From: Microbacterium hydrothermale
Lineage (GTDB): Bacteria; Actinomycetota; Actinomycetes; Actinomycetales; Microbacteriaceae
Direction of reading: 5' to 3'
Length of the DNA stretch: 64,000 nt
Assembly: GCF_004854025.1 (NCBI RefSeq)
Contig: NZ_STGM01000001.1
Coordinates: 434,001 to 498,000 of the forward strand
Position 1 is the first letter of the stretch; the number at the start of each line of letters is the position of its first letter. Positions 44,941-55,123 of this stretch are shown piece by piece. The notes under the pieces are model-generated. The model worked only from the letters and a program-made list of their open reading frames with translations. It did no database searches and was not told the DNA's origin. A program made the translations under genes and the position numbers.

Positions 44941-45332
44941 GAGCGAATGGGTCGGCTGGACGGTCGCGTCACGGGTTCGCCCGTGCCGAGGAACGTCCGG
45001 GCTCCACAGGGCAGGACGGTGGGTAACGCCCACCCGGAGTGATCCGCGAGACAGTGCCACAGAGAGCAGACCGCCGCGGTCCGTCAGGGCCGGGGTAAGG
45101 GTGAAAGGGTGGTGTAAGAGACCACCGGGGTCGTGGTGACACGACCCGCGAGGTAAACCTCGTCCGGAGCAAGGCCAGACAGGGGATGCAGACGCGGCTC
45201 GCCGAGTCCCCGGGTAGGCCGCTGGAGCGGCACGGCAACGTGTCGCCGAGAGAGATGACCGTCCACGGAGACGTCCCGCTCGTCGGAACGCCTCCCGGAC
45301 AGAACCCGGCGTACAGGCCGGCCCATTCGCAC
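44941..45332 (+). ncRNA. rnpB: RNase P RNA, bacterial type A
   Basis: The helix P1 arms GCGAATGGGTCGGC (from 44943) and GCCGGCCCATTCGC (to 45330) enclose the conserved core, including GAGGAACGTCCGGGCTCC near 44990, the ACAGGGCAGGA segment, AGAGAGATGACCG near 45249 and ACAGAACCCGGCGTACAGGC near 45300. It is the catalytic RNA that matures tRNA 5' ends. Confidence 0.96.
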
Positions 45333-45358
45333 CTCGACAGCACAGCACGACACCGCAC

Positions 45359-45397
45359 GATGGCCCCGCCCGCTCCGAGGAGCGCGACGGGGCCATC
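45359..45397. terminator. Terminator after rnpB
   Basis: GATGGCCCCG at 45359-45368 pairs with CGGGGCCATC at 45388-45397; GCAC/GTGC flanks extend the symmetry. It serves rnpB and the convergent small gene. Confidence 0.75.
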
Positions 45398-45413
45398 ATG
45401 CCGTGCGGTGGTT

Positions 45414-45647
45414 TCAGGCGCCCGAGCTGTACCCGGGGCCCGTGGGCGGAGGCGCCATGCCCCCTCCGGCGAGTCCGCGACGAGCGCGCTCCTCATCGGC
45501 GCGCAGGATGCCGTTCTTCACGGCCGTGCGCATGATCAGGTACCCGATCCAGATCGCGAGCGCCAGGATCGCGATGTAGACGAGGAATCCGACGATCAGG
45601 ACGCCGATTCCGAGCCCCGCGGCGGCGCCGCTGTAGTCATTGCTCAC
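45414..45647 (-). CDS. Small single-helix membrane protein
   Basis: A 77-residue protein with one or two hydrophobic segments (about 8-42) and a cytoplasmic tail ending in Gly/Pro/Ser. GAGGGGG precedes the GTG start. The family is not recognised. Confidence 0.7.
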   Translation of the reverse strand: MSNDYSGAAAGLGIGVLIVGFLVYIAILALAIWIGYLIMRTAVKNGILRADEERARRGLAGGGMAPPPTGPGYSSGA

Positions 45648-45772
45648 GATGTTCCCCCTCTGTGTCGTGTGCATCGATGCGTTCGACGCTAAGGGGCCGG
45701 GCTCCCGCGCGGCATCCGTTTGACGGCGGCCGCGGTGATTCGGTAGGGGTGCGCGACGCACCGGAGCGAGTG

Positions 45773-45788
45773 TCGGACATATGTTCTA
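45773..45788. promoter_or_regulatory. LexA-type SOS box
   Basis: TCGGACATATGTTCTA differs from the actinobacterial SOS consensus TCGAACnnnnGTTCGA at one core position (GGAC for GAAC) and at the last two bases. TACACT at 45787-45792 could be the -10 it controls. The next gene starts 34 bases further on. Confidence 0.5.
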
Positions 45789-45821
45789 CACTCGATCTCG
45801 GCCGGGGAAGGGAGCCGGTGC

Positions 45822-46109
45822 ATGGGGTCGACGAGAGTCAGCGACGAGATGGTCGCGCGCGTGCTGGCATCCATCGCTCCCTGCACGCTCCAGCCCGAGA
45901 CGTGGGGCTCCCGGCCCATCGAGTGGTACGTGCAGAAGCGCGCCGTATGGGCTTGGGTGACGTGGCCCAATCGCGCCGCGACGCGCGAGCCGGCCTGGGC
46001 GACCGGCGGTAACGACCGCGTGGTCATGCTGGAGGTGCCCTGCGAGGGCGGTCACTGGGCGCCGGTGGTGTGGCGCAACGCGGTGAGCGTGCGCGACGCG
46101 GCGGCGTGA
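45822..46109 (+). CDS. Small Trp-rich hypothetical protein, possibly SOS-controlled
   Basis: A 95-residue soluble protein with seven Trp residues (WGSRPIEWYVQKRAVWAWVTWP, HWAPVVW). I do not recognise a family. GGGAAGGGAGC precedes the ATG. The LexA-like box upstream suggests induction by DNA damage (inference). Confidence 0.72.
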   Translation: MGSTRVSDEMVARVLASIAPCTLQPETWGSRPIEWYVQKRAVWAWVTWPNRAATREPAWATGGNDRVVMLEVPCEGGHWAPVVWRNAVSVRDAAA

Positions 46110-46113
46110 GGGG

Positions 46114-46464
46114 TCAGGGGCACAGGGACGCGAGGGCGGCCCGCGCGACGATCCCGATCTCCGCGCCGTCCGTGAGCTGTCGCTTCCCGACCGCGATGAC
46201 CGCCGACGATCCGGGCTGCATCTGCGCGTGAGCAGAGCAGTACCTCCACCCCGCGGAGAGCACCGCGTCGTCCCGGGAGACCGCGACGACACCCCCGCGC
46301 GGGGCACCGGCGCGCACCTCAGCCAGGAAGCCACCCGGATCGGGCGGCACCGTGGCGAGGGAGAACCGGGGAACGGCCGCCGCCTCCGCGTACTCGAGCG
46401 AGATCGACACGATCGCCCCGACGACGAGGAGGGCCGCCAGCGCCCGGCGCGCGGTCACCCGCAT
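46114..46464 (-). CDS. Exported DUF732-like protein, second copy
   Basis: A 116-residue protein with an N-terminal helix (RRALAALLVVGAIVSISL) and a small exported domain with two Cys (WRYCSAH and the C-terminal LASLCP). ATG 46464 shares a base with the stop of the upstream paralogue (TGATG), which decides the start over ATG 46482. The spacing of the Cys pair resembles DUF732. Function unknown. Confidence 0.75.
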   Translation of the reverse strand: MRVTARRALAALLVVGAIVSISLEYAEAAAVPRFSLATVPPDPGGFLAEVRAGAPRGGVVAVSRDDAVLSAGWRYCSAHAQMQPGSSAVIAVGKRQLTDGAEIGIVARAALASLCP

Positions 46465-46883
46465 CAGTCGTCGCTCGGGCACAGCACGCTCCGCGCCGCG
46501 TCGGCGATCACCCGGTCGTCGCCGGGCGAGAGCGAGACACCCGCGACGACCTCGGGAAGGGACGGCCTGTCGTCGACCTCGATGGCGAGGAAGCAGAAGT
46601 CCTGCCCGACTTCCTCGAGCGCCTCATCCGGCAACGCCTGCACGGGACTGTCCTCCGGGAGCCCCGCGCGGACGGCAGCCACGAATTCGGCCGGCGCCGT
46701 ATCGACCGCGACGTGCGGTCGCGCCGTCTCGACCTCGTCGGAGTCGGCGTCGCTCCACCACCCCCGCTCGCTCACGATGTATCCCGTCGCGGGCGGCGCG
46801 GCCGCCGCGGCCGGCGAACAGGCGGTCAGCGTGGCGACGGCACCCGCGAAGAGCAGCAGGATGCCGCCCGCCCCGCGCCTCAC
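46464..46883 (-). CDS. DUF732-like lipoprotein
   Basis: A 139-residue protein with a lipoprotein signal ending in LTAC. The mature domain has FVAAVRAGLPEDSPV, DFCFLAI and a terminal SVLCPSDD, similar to the following gene. GTG 46883 overlaps the ppgK stop (GTGA), so ppgK and the two exported proteins form one operon. DUF732 proteins are exported and of unknown role. Confidence 0.77.
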   Translation of the reverse strand: MRRGAGGILLLFAGAVATLTACSPAAAAAPPATGYIVSERGWWSDADSDEVETARPHVAVDTAPAEFVAAVRAGLPEDSPVQALPDEALEEVGQDFCFLAIEVDDRPSLPEVVAGVSLSPGDDRVIADAARSVLCPSDD

Positions 46884-47665
46884 TTGACGGCGGGCAGCGC
46901 CTCGGGAACCGGCACCGCGAGCGAGGCCGCACCGATGATGCCGGCGTTGTTGCGGTGCTTCGCGGGGAGGATCGGCGCGCGCAGGTTCAGCAGGGGCAGG
47001 AAGTGCTCGGAGTGCTTCGACACCCCGCCGCCGACGACGATGAGGTCGGGGCTGAAGAGGAACTCGACGTAGTCGTAGTACCACTGCAGCCGCTTCGCCC
47101 ACTTCTCCCACGACAGCTCTTCGCGCTCGAGCGCGGAGTAGGCGGCGAAGTGCTCGGCATCCTTTTTATGTCCGGCGCGCTGCAGATGCCCCAGCTCGCT
47201 GTTCGGGACGAGGACGCCGTCGTAGATCATGGCCGAACCGATGCCGGTGCCCAGGGTGGTGAGGATCACGAGACCCTCGATCCCCTTCGCGGCGCCGTAG
47301 CGCACCTCGGCGATACCGGCCACGTCGGCGTCGTTGGCGAAGTGGATGTCGCGCGACAGGCCCTGCTCGAAGAACTTCTCGGCCTCGAAGCCGATCCACG
47401 ACTTCGACACATTCGCCGCCGACAGCGTGCGCCCGCCCTTGACGATCGCGGGGAACGCGACGCCGAGCGGCAGATCGGCAGGGGCCTCGAGCGTCTCGAG
47501 CACCTGCTTCACCGCGGCGAGCACGTCGGCGGGTTCCGCGCCCTCCGGAGTGGCGACCTTCACCCGGTCGCTGATGAGCTCCCCGGCATCCAGATCGACG
47601 ATTCCGGCCTTGATGCCGGTTCCGCCGATGTCCACTCCGACCGCACGAGACGCATTCGTTGCCAT
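46880..47665 (-). CDS. ppgK: Polyphosphate glucokinase
   Basis: A 261-residue ROK-type kinase that phosphorylates glucose from polyphosphate, often also ATP. The phosphate-1 motif GVDIGGTGIKAG is at 10-21; further landmarks are the FANDADVAG catalytic Asp region, TTLGTGIGSAM and VVGGGVSKH. The size matches mycobacterial PpgK. It heads an operon with two small exported proteins. The start is ATG 47665. Confidence 0.95.
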   Translation of the reverse strand: MATNASRAVGVDIGGTGIKAGIVDLDAGELISDRVKVATPEGAEPADVLAAVKQVLETLEAPADLPLGVAFPAIVKGGRTLSAANVSKSWIGFEAEKFFEQGLSRDIHFANDADVAGIAEVRYGAAKGIEGLVILTTLGTGIGSAMIYDGVLVPNSELGHLQRAGHKKDAEHFAAYSALEREELSWEKWAKRLQWYYDYVEFLFSPDLIVVGGGVSKHSEHFLPLLNLRAPILPAKHRNNAGIIGAASLAVPVPEALPAVK

Positions 47666-47761
47666 ACCCCTCAGCCTATCCAGGCGCGGGGTCGGCATCA
47701 GTAGGATCAGGAGAGCACCGGCGGTTCCGCGCCGATTCGCGAACGCACGGGAGGAGCCATC

Positions 47762-47944
47762 GTGAGCGACGAGAATGAGAAGTACTGGTACAACCTCGAG
47801 ACCGGACAGGTCGAGAAGGGGTACGAGTCGCCCGCGATCGACCGCGCCGGCCCGTTCGACACCGCCGAAGAGGCCGCCGCGGCTCCGCAGCTGCTCAAGC
47901 AGCGCGCCAAGCAGTGGGCCGACGAAGAGGCCCAGGACGACTGA
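47762..47944 (+). CDS. Small SPOR-like protein
   Basis: A 60-residue acidic protein, MSDENEKYWYNLETGQVEKGYESPAIDR..., with GPFDTAEEAAAA, a pattern labelled SPOR-domain in Actinobacteria although it lacks a membrane anchor. GGGAGG precedes the GTG. It is 45 bases before glnA2. Function unknown. Confidence 0.8.
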   Translation: MSDENEKYWYNLETGQVEKGYESPAIDRAGPFDTAEEAAAAPQLLKQRAKQWADEEAQDD

Positions 47945-47989
47945 GAGTCGGGCCCGACCCACCGACTGCCCCCGAAACGAAGGATGACG

Positions 47990-49330
47990 ATGGACAAGCA
48001 GCGCGATTTCGTCCTGCGCACGATCGAGGAGCGCGGCGTCAAGTTCGTCCGCCTGTGGTTCACCGACGTGGTCGGCACGCTCAAGTCGGTGGCGATCGCG
48101 CCGGCCGAGGTGGAGGGGGCCTTCACCGAGGGCCTCGGCTTCGACGGATCGGCGATCGAGGGCCTGACCCGCTCCTACGAGTCCGACCTCCTCGCCCACC
48201 CCGACCCCACGACGTTCCAGATCCTGCCGTGGCGCGGAGAGATCGACCCCACGGCGCGCATGTTCTGCGACATCACGACGCCCGACGGGCAGCCGGCCGT
48301 CGCCGACCCCCGTCACGTGCTCAAGCGCACCCTGGCCAAGGCCGCCGACGCCGGGTTCACGTTCTACACGCACCCCGAGATCGAGTTCTACCTGCTGAAG
48401 TCGTCGCAGCTCGGCCCCGACGGCAAGCCGCAGCCGGTCGACTCGGCGGGCTACTTCGACAACGTCCCCGGCGGCACCGCGCACGACTTCCGTCGGCGCT
48501 CGGTGCGCATGCTCGAAGACCTCGGCATCTCGGTGGAGTTCAGCCACCACGAGGGCGGACCGGGGCAGAACGAGATCGACCTGCGGTACGCCGACGCCCT
48601 GACCACGGCCGACAACATCATGACCTTCCGCACCGTGGTGAAGGAGGTCGCGATCGAGCAGGGCGTGTACGCCACCTTCATGCCCAAGCCCATCAGCGGA
48701 CAGCCCGGCAGCGGCATGCACACGCACCTCTCGCTGTTCGAGGGCGACATGAACGCGTTCTACGAAGAGGGCGCGCAGTACCAGCTGTCGAAGGTGGGCC
48801 GGCACTTCATCGCGGGCCTCCTGCGCCACGCGAACGAGATCTCGGCCGTCACGAACCAGTTCGTCAACTCGTACAAGCGCCTGTGGGGCGGCGACGAGGC
48901 CCCGAGCTTCATCTGCTGGGGCCACAACAACCGCTCGGCCCTCGTGCGCGTGCCGTTGTACAAGCCGAACAAGGGCCAGTCGACGCGCGTCGAGTACCGC
49001 GCCCTCGACTCCGCGGCGAACCCGTACCTGTCGTACGCGCTCATGCTCGCGGCCGGCCTCAAGGGCATCGAGGAGGAGTACGAGCTCCCCGCCGAGGCCG
49101 AAGACAACGTCTGGTCGCTCAGCGACGCCGAGCGCCGCGCGCTGGGGTACGCGCCGCTGCCCGCGAGCCTCGACCACGCCCTCGAGTACCTCGAGGAATC
49201 CGAGCTCGTCGCCGAGACGCTGGGCGAGACCGTCTTCAAGTACGTGCTGCTCAACAAGCGCCGCGAGTGGCAGCAGTATCGCGCGCAGGTGACGCCGTTC
49301 GAGCTCGCGAGCAACCTCGAAGCGCTCTGA
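47990..49330 (+). CDS. glnA: Glutamine synthetase, GlnA2 type
   Basis: A 446-residue glutamine synthetase with the beta-grasp domain, metal and glutamate ligands in EIEFYL, EFSHHEGGPGQNEIDLRY, GSGMHTHLS and NRSALVRVP. The length equals mycobacterial GlnA2. The segment that in GlnA1 carries the adenylylated Tyr reads EDNVWSLSDAE, so no Tyr is available for GlnE. CGAAGG lies six bases before ATG 47990, which is preferred over ATG 47984. Whether it makes free glutamine or a related amide is not settled for this subgroup. Confidence 0.93.
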   Translation: MDKQRDFVLRTIEERGVKFVRLWFTDVVGTLKSVAIAPAEVEGAFTEGLGFDGSAIEGLTRSYESDLLAHPDPTTFQILPWRGEIDPTARMFCDITTPDGQPAVADPRHVLKRTLAKAADAGFTFYTHPEIEFYLLKSSQLGPDGKPQPVDSAGYFDNVPGGTAHDFRRRSVRMLEDLGISVEFSHHEGGPGQNEIDLRYADALTTADNIMTFRTVVKEVAIEQGVYATFMPKPISGQPGSGMHTHLSLFEGDMNAFYEEGAQYQLSKVGRHFIAGLLRHANEISAVTNQFVNSYKRLWGGDEAPSFICWGHNNRSALVRVPLYKPNKGQSTRVEYRALDSAANPYLSYALMLAAGLKGIEEEYELPAEAEDNVWSLSDAERRALGYAPLPASLDHALEYLEESELVAETLGETVFKYVLLNKRREWQQYRAQVTPFELASNLEAL

Positions 49331-49340
49331 CGAGCGAACG

Positions 49341-52331
49341 ATGACCTCGGGCGACCGTTCCACCGCGCTCACCGCCCTCGCCCGCACCGGCTTCTCGCAG
49401 CTCACCGAAGCAGACATCCTGCTCGGTGAGCTCGAGGAGTCGGTCGGCGTCGACCGGGCGGATGCCATGCAGCTCGCGCAGCGCGTGGCCGATCCCGATC
49501 GCGCGCTCCGGGCGGTCCTGCAGGTCGCGCGTCGGGATGCCGACGCCGTCCGCCGGACCGCCGCGGACGCGGGAGCCTGGCGCGCGCTGTGGGACATCGT
49601 CGGGGCCTCCAACGGCTTCGCGGAGTTCTACCTCCGGCATCCCGACGAGCTCGTGCACCTGTCGGGTGCGGGTCTGACCCTGCCCGACGAGCCGACCATG
49701 CGCGCGGAGCTGTTGGCATCCGTGGGAGACGACGACGGCTTCGCGGCCGACGCGACGGATGCCGCCTGGGTAGCCCTGCGGGTGCGGTACCGGCGACTGC
49801 TCGCCCGCATCGCGGCGTACGACCTCGGCCAGGACGACCCGGCGGCCGCCATCGACGTGGTCTCCTCGTCGCTCGCCGACCTCGCGGGAGCGGCCCTCGA
49901 GGCCTCGCTCAGCGTCGCGCGGGCGCGCGTCGCGGGGTCGGGGCCCGGGTGCTTCCCCCGCGAGCAGGTCGCGGCAACGCGCTTCTCGATCATCGCGATG
50001 GGCAAGACCGGCGCGCGCGAGCTCAACTACGTCAGCGACGTCGACGTGATCTTCGTGGGGGGCTCCGCCGACGAAGACGTGGTGTCGGAGGCGCGCGCGA
50101 TCGACATCGGCACGCGGCTGGCCGTGCAGACGATGCGCGGCATCTCGGGCGCCGAGATCGAGCCGCCCCTCTGGGAGGTCGACCCCAACCTGCGCCCCGA
50201 GGGCAAGCAGGGGGCCCTCGTGCGCAGCCTCGCCTCGCACCAGCAGTACTACGCGCGGTGGGCGAAGAGCTGGGAGTTCCAGGCGCTGCTCAAAGCGCGC
50301 GCGATCGCGGGCGACACGACCCTCGGCGCCGAGTACGTCGCCGCGGTGCAGCCGCTCGTCTGGCACAGCGCGGCGCGCGAGAACTTCGTCGAGGGCGTCC
50401 AGCGCATGCGCGAGCGGGTGACCGACCACATCCCCGCCGCGGAGGTCAACCGTCAGCTCAAGCTCGGCCCCGGCGGCATCCGCGACGTCGAGTTCACCGT
50501 GCAGCTGCTGCAGCTCGTGCACGGGCTGACCGACGAACGCATCCGCCAGCGGGGGACGCTCGAAGCTCTCGACGCGCTCGTCGCGGAGGGCTATATCGGC
50601 CGGAGCGAGGCCGAGGCGTTCGCCCGCAACTACCGTCAGCTGCGCCTGCTCGAGCACCGCCTGCAACTGCGGGGGCTCCGTCGCACGGCCCTGCTGCCCG
50701 AGAAGGACGACGACCTGCGCGTGCTCGCGCGGGCGACGCGGCTCGCCGACTCGGCATCCGGGATCCAGGCCGTCTGGGAGGGCATCAAGCGCGAGGTCCG
50801 CGACATCCATGTGCGCCTGTTCTACCGCCCGCTGCTCTCGGCGGTCGCCGCCCTCCCCGAGGGGGAGCGGACGCTGTCGACCGAGCAGGCGCGCGATCGA
50901 CTGGCCGCGATCGGATTCCGCGACCCCGCCGGCGCCCTGCGCCACATCGCCGCGCTCACGAGCGGTCTGAGCCGCAAAGCGACGATCCAGCGGCACCTCA
51001 TGCCGATCATGATCCGGTGGTTCGCCGACGGCGTCGACCCCGATTACGGGCTGCTCGTGTTCCGCCGTATCAGCGAGCGGCTCGGCAACACGCCGTGGTT
51101 CCTGCGGATGCTGCGCGACTCCGCCGGTGCCGCCGAGAGCCTCACGCGCGTGCTGTCGGGTTCGCGCTACATCGGCGAGCTGATGGAGTGGATCCCCGAG
51201 TCGGTCGCGTGGCTCGACGACGACGCCCTCCTGCGTCCGCGCTCCGGCAAGGCGCTCGAAGACGAAGCGCGGGCGATCCAGACCCGGTGGCAGAACATCG
51301 ACGACGCGATGCGGTCCGTGCGGGCGCTGCGGCGACGCGAGATGCTGCGGGTCGCCATGGCCGCCGTGCTGGGCACCGTGTCGCTCGAGGAGCTCTCCGA
51401 CGCCCTCACCACGATCACCGAGGTGACGATCCAGGCCACGCTGCGCGCGGTACGCCGGGTCGTGGTGCCTCCCGAAGACGACGATCTCGACTTCGCGGTC
51501 ATCGCCATGGGACGCTTCGGCGGCCGCGAGCTCGGATTCGGGTCGGATGCCGATGTGATGTACGTCTACCGAGCGAACGGCGTCGACCCGCAGCGCGCGA
51601 GCCAGCTGGCGCTCAAGCTCGTGGCCGGCCTACGCGAGCAGTCCGAGGATCACCGCCTGCCGCTCGACCTCGACGCCGAACTGCGACCCGAGGGACGCAG
51701 CGGTCCGCTGGCGCGTTCGATCGAGGCCTACGCCGAGTACTACCGCCGGTGGTCGCTGTCGTGGGAGGCGCAGGCGCTGCTGCGCGCCCGGGGGGTCGCG
51801 GGCAGCGTCAAGCTCATCCGGTCGTTCCTCGAACTCGCCGACGAGGTGCGGTACCCGGTCTCCGCCGATCAGAACGGGCTGCGCGAGATCCGCCGCATCA
51901 AGGCGCGCGTCGAGAACGAGAGGCTGCCGCAGGGCGCCGACCCCGCACGTCACCTCAAGCTCGGGCCGGGGTCGCTCAGCGACGTCGAGTGGCTCGTGCA
52001 ACTGCTGCAGCTGCAGCACGCGCGCACGGTGCCCGAGATGCGCACGACGTCGACGCTGGGCGCGCTCGAGGCCGCGACGCGCGCGGGTCTCGTCGACGTC
52101 GACGCGAGCGAGAAGCTCGCGGCCGCGTGGCACCTGGCCAGCCGCCTGCGCTCGGCCAACACGCTGCTGTCGGGTCAGACGAGCGACATCCTCCCCGTGG
52201 ACCGCGGGCGGCTCGACGGCATCGGCCGCATCCTCGAATACCCTCCCCGGTCGGCCACGCAGGTCGAGGAGGACTACCTCGGCGCGACCCGGCGAGCCCG
52301 CCGCGTGTTCGACAAGCTGTTCTACGGCTGA
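49341..52331 (+). CDS. glnE: Bifunctional glutamine synthetase adenylyltransferase/removase
   Basis: A 996-residue enzyme that adds AMP to and removes it from GlnA1. It has two nucleotidyltransferase domains: AMGKTGARELNYVSDVDVIFV near residue 220 (removase) and AMGRFGGRELGFGSDADVMYV near 723 (transferase), each with G-x-R-E-L and S-D-x-D metal-binding residues, each followed by a GlnD/UR helical region with LKLGPG(G/S)xxDVE. It starts 10 bases after the GlnA2 gene. Confidence 0.97.
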   Translation: MTSGDRSTALTALARTGFSQLTEADILLGELEESVGVDRADAMQLAQRVADPDRALRAVLQVARRDADAVRRTAADAGAWRALWDIVGASNGFAEFYLRHPDELVHLSGAGLTLPDEPTMRAELLASVGDDDGFAADATDAAWVALRVRYRRLLARIAAYDLGQDDPAAAIDVVSSSLADLAGAALEASLSVARARVAGSGPGCFPREQVAATRFSIIAMGKTGARELNYVSDVDVIFVGGSADEDVVSEARAIDIGTRLAVQTMRGISGAEIEPPLWEVDPNLRPEGKQGALVRSLASHQQYYARWAKSWEFQALLKARAIAGDTTLGAEYVAAVQPLVWHSAARENFVEGVQRMRERVTDHIPAAEVNRQLKLGPGGIRDVEFTVQLLQLVHGLTDERIRQRGTLEALDALVAEGYIGRSEAEAFARNYRQLRLLEHRLQLRGLRRTALLPEKDDDLRVLARATRLADSASGIQAVWEGIKREVRDIHVRLFYRPLLSAVAALPEGERTLSTEQARDRLAAIGFRDPAGALRHIAALTSGLSRKATIQRHLMPIMIRWFADGVDPDYGLLVFRRISERLGNTPWFLRMLRDSAGAAESLTRVLSGSRYIGELMEWIPESVAWLDDDALLRPRSGKALEDEARAIQTRWQNIDDAMRSVRALRRREMLRVAMAAVLGTVSLEELSDALTTITEVTIQATLRAVRRVVVPPEDDDLDFAVIAMGRFGGRELGFGSDADVMYVYRANGVDPQRASQLALKLVAGLREQSEDHRLPLDLDAELRPEGRSGPLARSIEAYAEYYRRWSLSWEAQALLRARGVAGSVKLIRSFLELADEVRYPVSADQNGLREIRRIKARVENERLPQGADPARHLKLGPGSLSDVEWLVQLLQLQHARTVPEMRTTSTLGALEAATRAGLVDVDASEKLAAAWHLASRLRSANTLLSGQTSDILPVDRGRLDGIGRILEYPPRSATQVEEDYLGATRRARRVFDKLFYG

Positions 52332-52332
52332 G

Positions 52333-52370
52333 CCGCGTGGCATCCGTCCCTCGATGGATGCCACGCGGCC
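52333..52370. terminator. glnE terminator with inverted GGATGCC pair
   Basis: A perfect 14-bp stem, GCCGCGTGGCATCC at 52333-52346 and GGATGCCACGCGGC at 52357-52370, has a 10-base loop and starts two bases after the glnE stop. The tips of both arms are the genome-wide heptamer. Confidence 0.85.
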
Positions 52371-52468
52371 CGGTCCCGATCGTCGCCGGTGTTCTCAGCG
52401 CCCGAGGTGCTCGGGCCCCGAGGATGCCGTACCGGCCGGGCCGTGCGGCGTCCTCGCCTCCGGCCTCC

Positions 52469-54163
<1,695 letters not shown>

Positions 54164-54346
54164 GCCTCCATCCTCGCGCGCCCCACCGACATCGCAGCGG
54201 AGGTGCGCCTGTGCGGATGCCGGGAAGCCGGCTGGCTCGAAGGACGCCTCGGCGCGCCGAGTCGACGCGACGTGTTTCGATGGGGGAGTGCACGTCCGAC
54301 CGTTGACCGAGACCGATGGGTTCCGCCTCGTCGAGATCCCCGCGCT

Positions 54347-54670
54347 GTGAAGAACGTCACCGAGCGGTGGACGCGACAGCTCGACGCGAGCCTGCAGCGC
54401 CTCGGGCGCGCCCGGGCGATCCTGGCGGTGCTCACGATCCTGGTGATGGGCGCCGTGATCGCCGCGTTCGCCCTCTCCGCCCTCGCGCAGATCGCCGCGG
54501 GAGACCTGCAGTGGACCGACACCCTGGGATCCGGTCGCCGCCGCATGCCCGCGGTCGTCGTCGTCGCAATCGGGGGCCCGCTGGCCGTGCTGTTCGTCGT
54601 CTACGGCGCCGGCCTGGCGGGCCGTCTCGTCCGCCGGTGGTCGGAGATCCCCGCTCGCCGCGCACGGTGA
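54347..54670 (+). CDS. Small two-helix membrane protein
   Basis: A 107-residue protein with two hydrophobic segments (about 24-46 and 69-90) and a basic C-terminus. GTG 54347 overlaps a 20-codon open frame before it by GTGA. The family is not recognised. Confidence 0.68.
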   Translation: MKNVTERWTRQLDASLQRLGRARAILAVLTILVMGAVIAAFALSALAQIAAGDLQWTDTLGSGRRRMPAVVVVAIGGPLAVLFVVYGAGLAGRLVRRWSEIPARRAR

Positions 54671-54708
54671 CCTCGCGCGACTGACGCCGGGGGCCTACCC
54701 TGTCGGGC

Positions 54709-55020
54709 ATGTGCCGCAACATCGTCCCCCTGCACAACTTCGCACCCCCGGCGACGGATGCCGAGTGCCACGACGCCGCGCTGCAGTTCGTCCGCAAGAT
54801 CGTGGGCACCACCACGCCGTCGCGCGCCAACCAGGACGTCTTCGATCGCGCCGTCGCCGAGATCACGGCATCCGTGCGCCATCTGCTCGACGATCTCGTG
54901 ACCAGCGCGCAACCGAAGGTGCGCGAGGTCGAGGCCGCGAAGCGACAGGCGCGTTCGGCCGAACGCTACGAGGCGATCCGAGTGTTCCAGGAGCAGAAGC
55001 GCGCGGGGCGCACCGACTGA
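54709..55020 (+). CDS. DUF2277 family protein
   Basis: A 103-residue protein starting MCRNIVPLHNFAPPATDAECHDAALQFVRKI, the fixed start of DUF2277, with the conserved Cys2 and His9. The rest is helical and charged. Function unknown. Confidence 0.9.
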   Translation: MCRNIVPLHNFAPPATDAECHDAALQFVRKIVGTTTPSRANQDVFDRAVAEITASVRHLLDDLVTSAQPKVREVEAAKRQARSAERYEAIRVFQEQKRAGRTD

Positions 55021-55033
55021 GCGTCGCCCCTCA

Positions 55034-55110
55034 GGATGCCACGACCGTGGCATCCGCACGCAAAACGACGGCGCCCGCCCCCGCGAAACGGCGGGGACGG
55101 GCGTCGTCGT
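55034..55110. terminator. Two hairpins between DUF2277 gene and glnA1
   Basis: GGATGCCACG/CGTGGCATCC (55034-55055) is a perfect 10-bp inverted pair with a two-base loop. A second, longer hairpin at 55065-55110 has about 18 pairs with two mismatches (ACGACG.CGCCCG.CCCCGC). Together they separate the convergent genes. Confidence 0.75.
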
Positions 55111-55123
55111 GATGATCGGGCGA

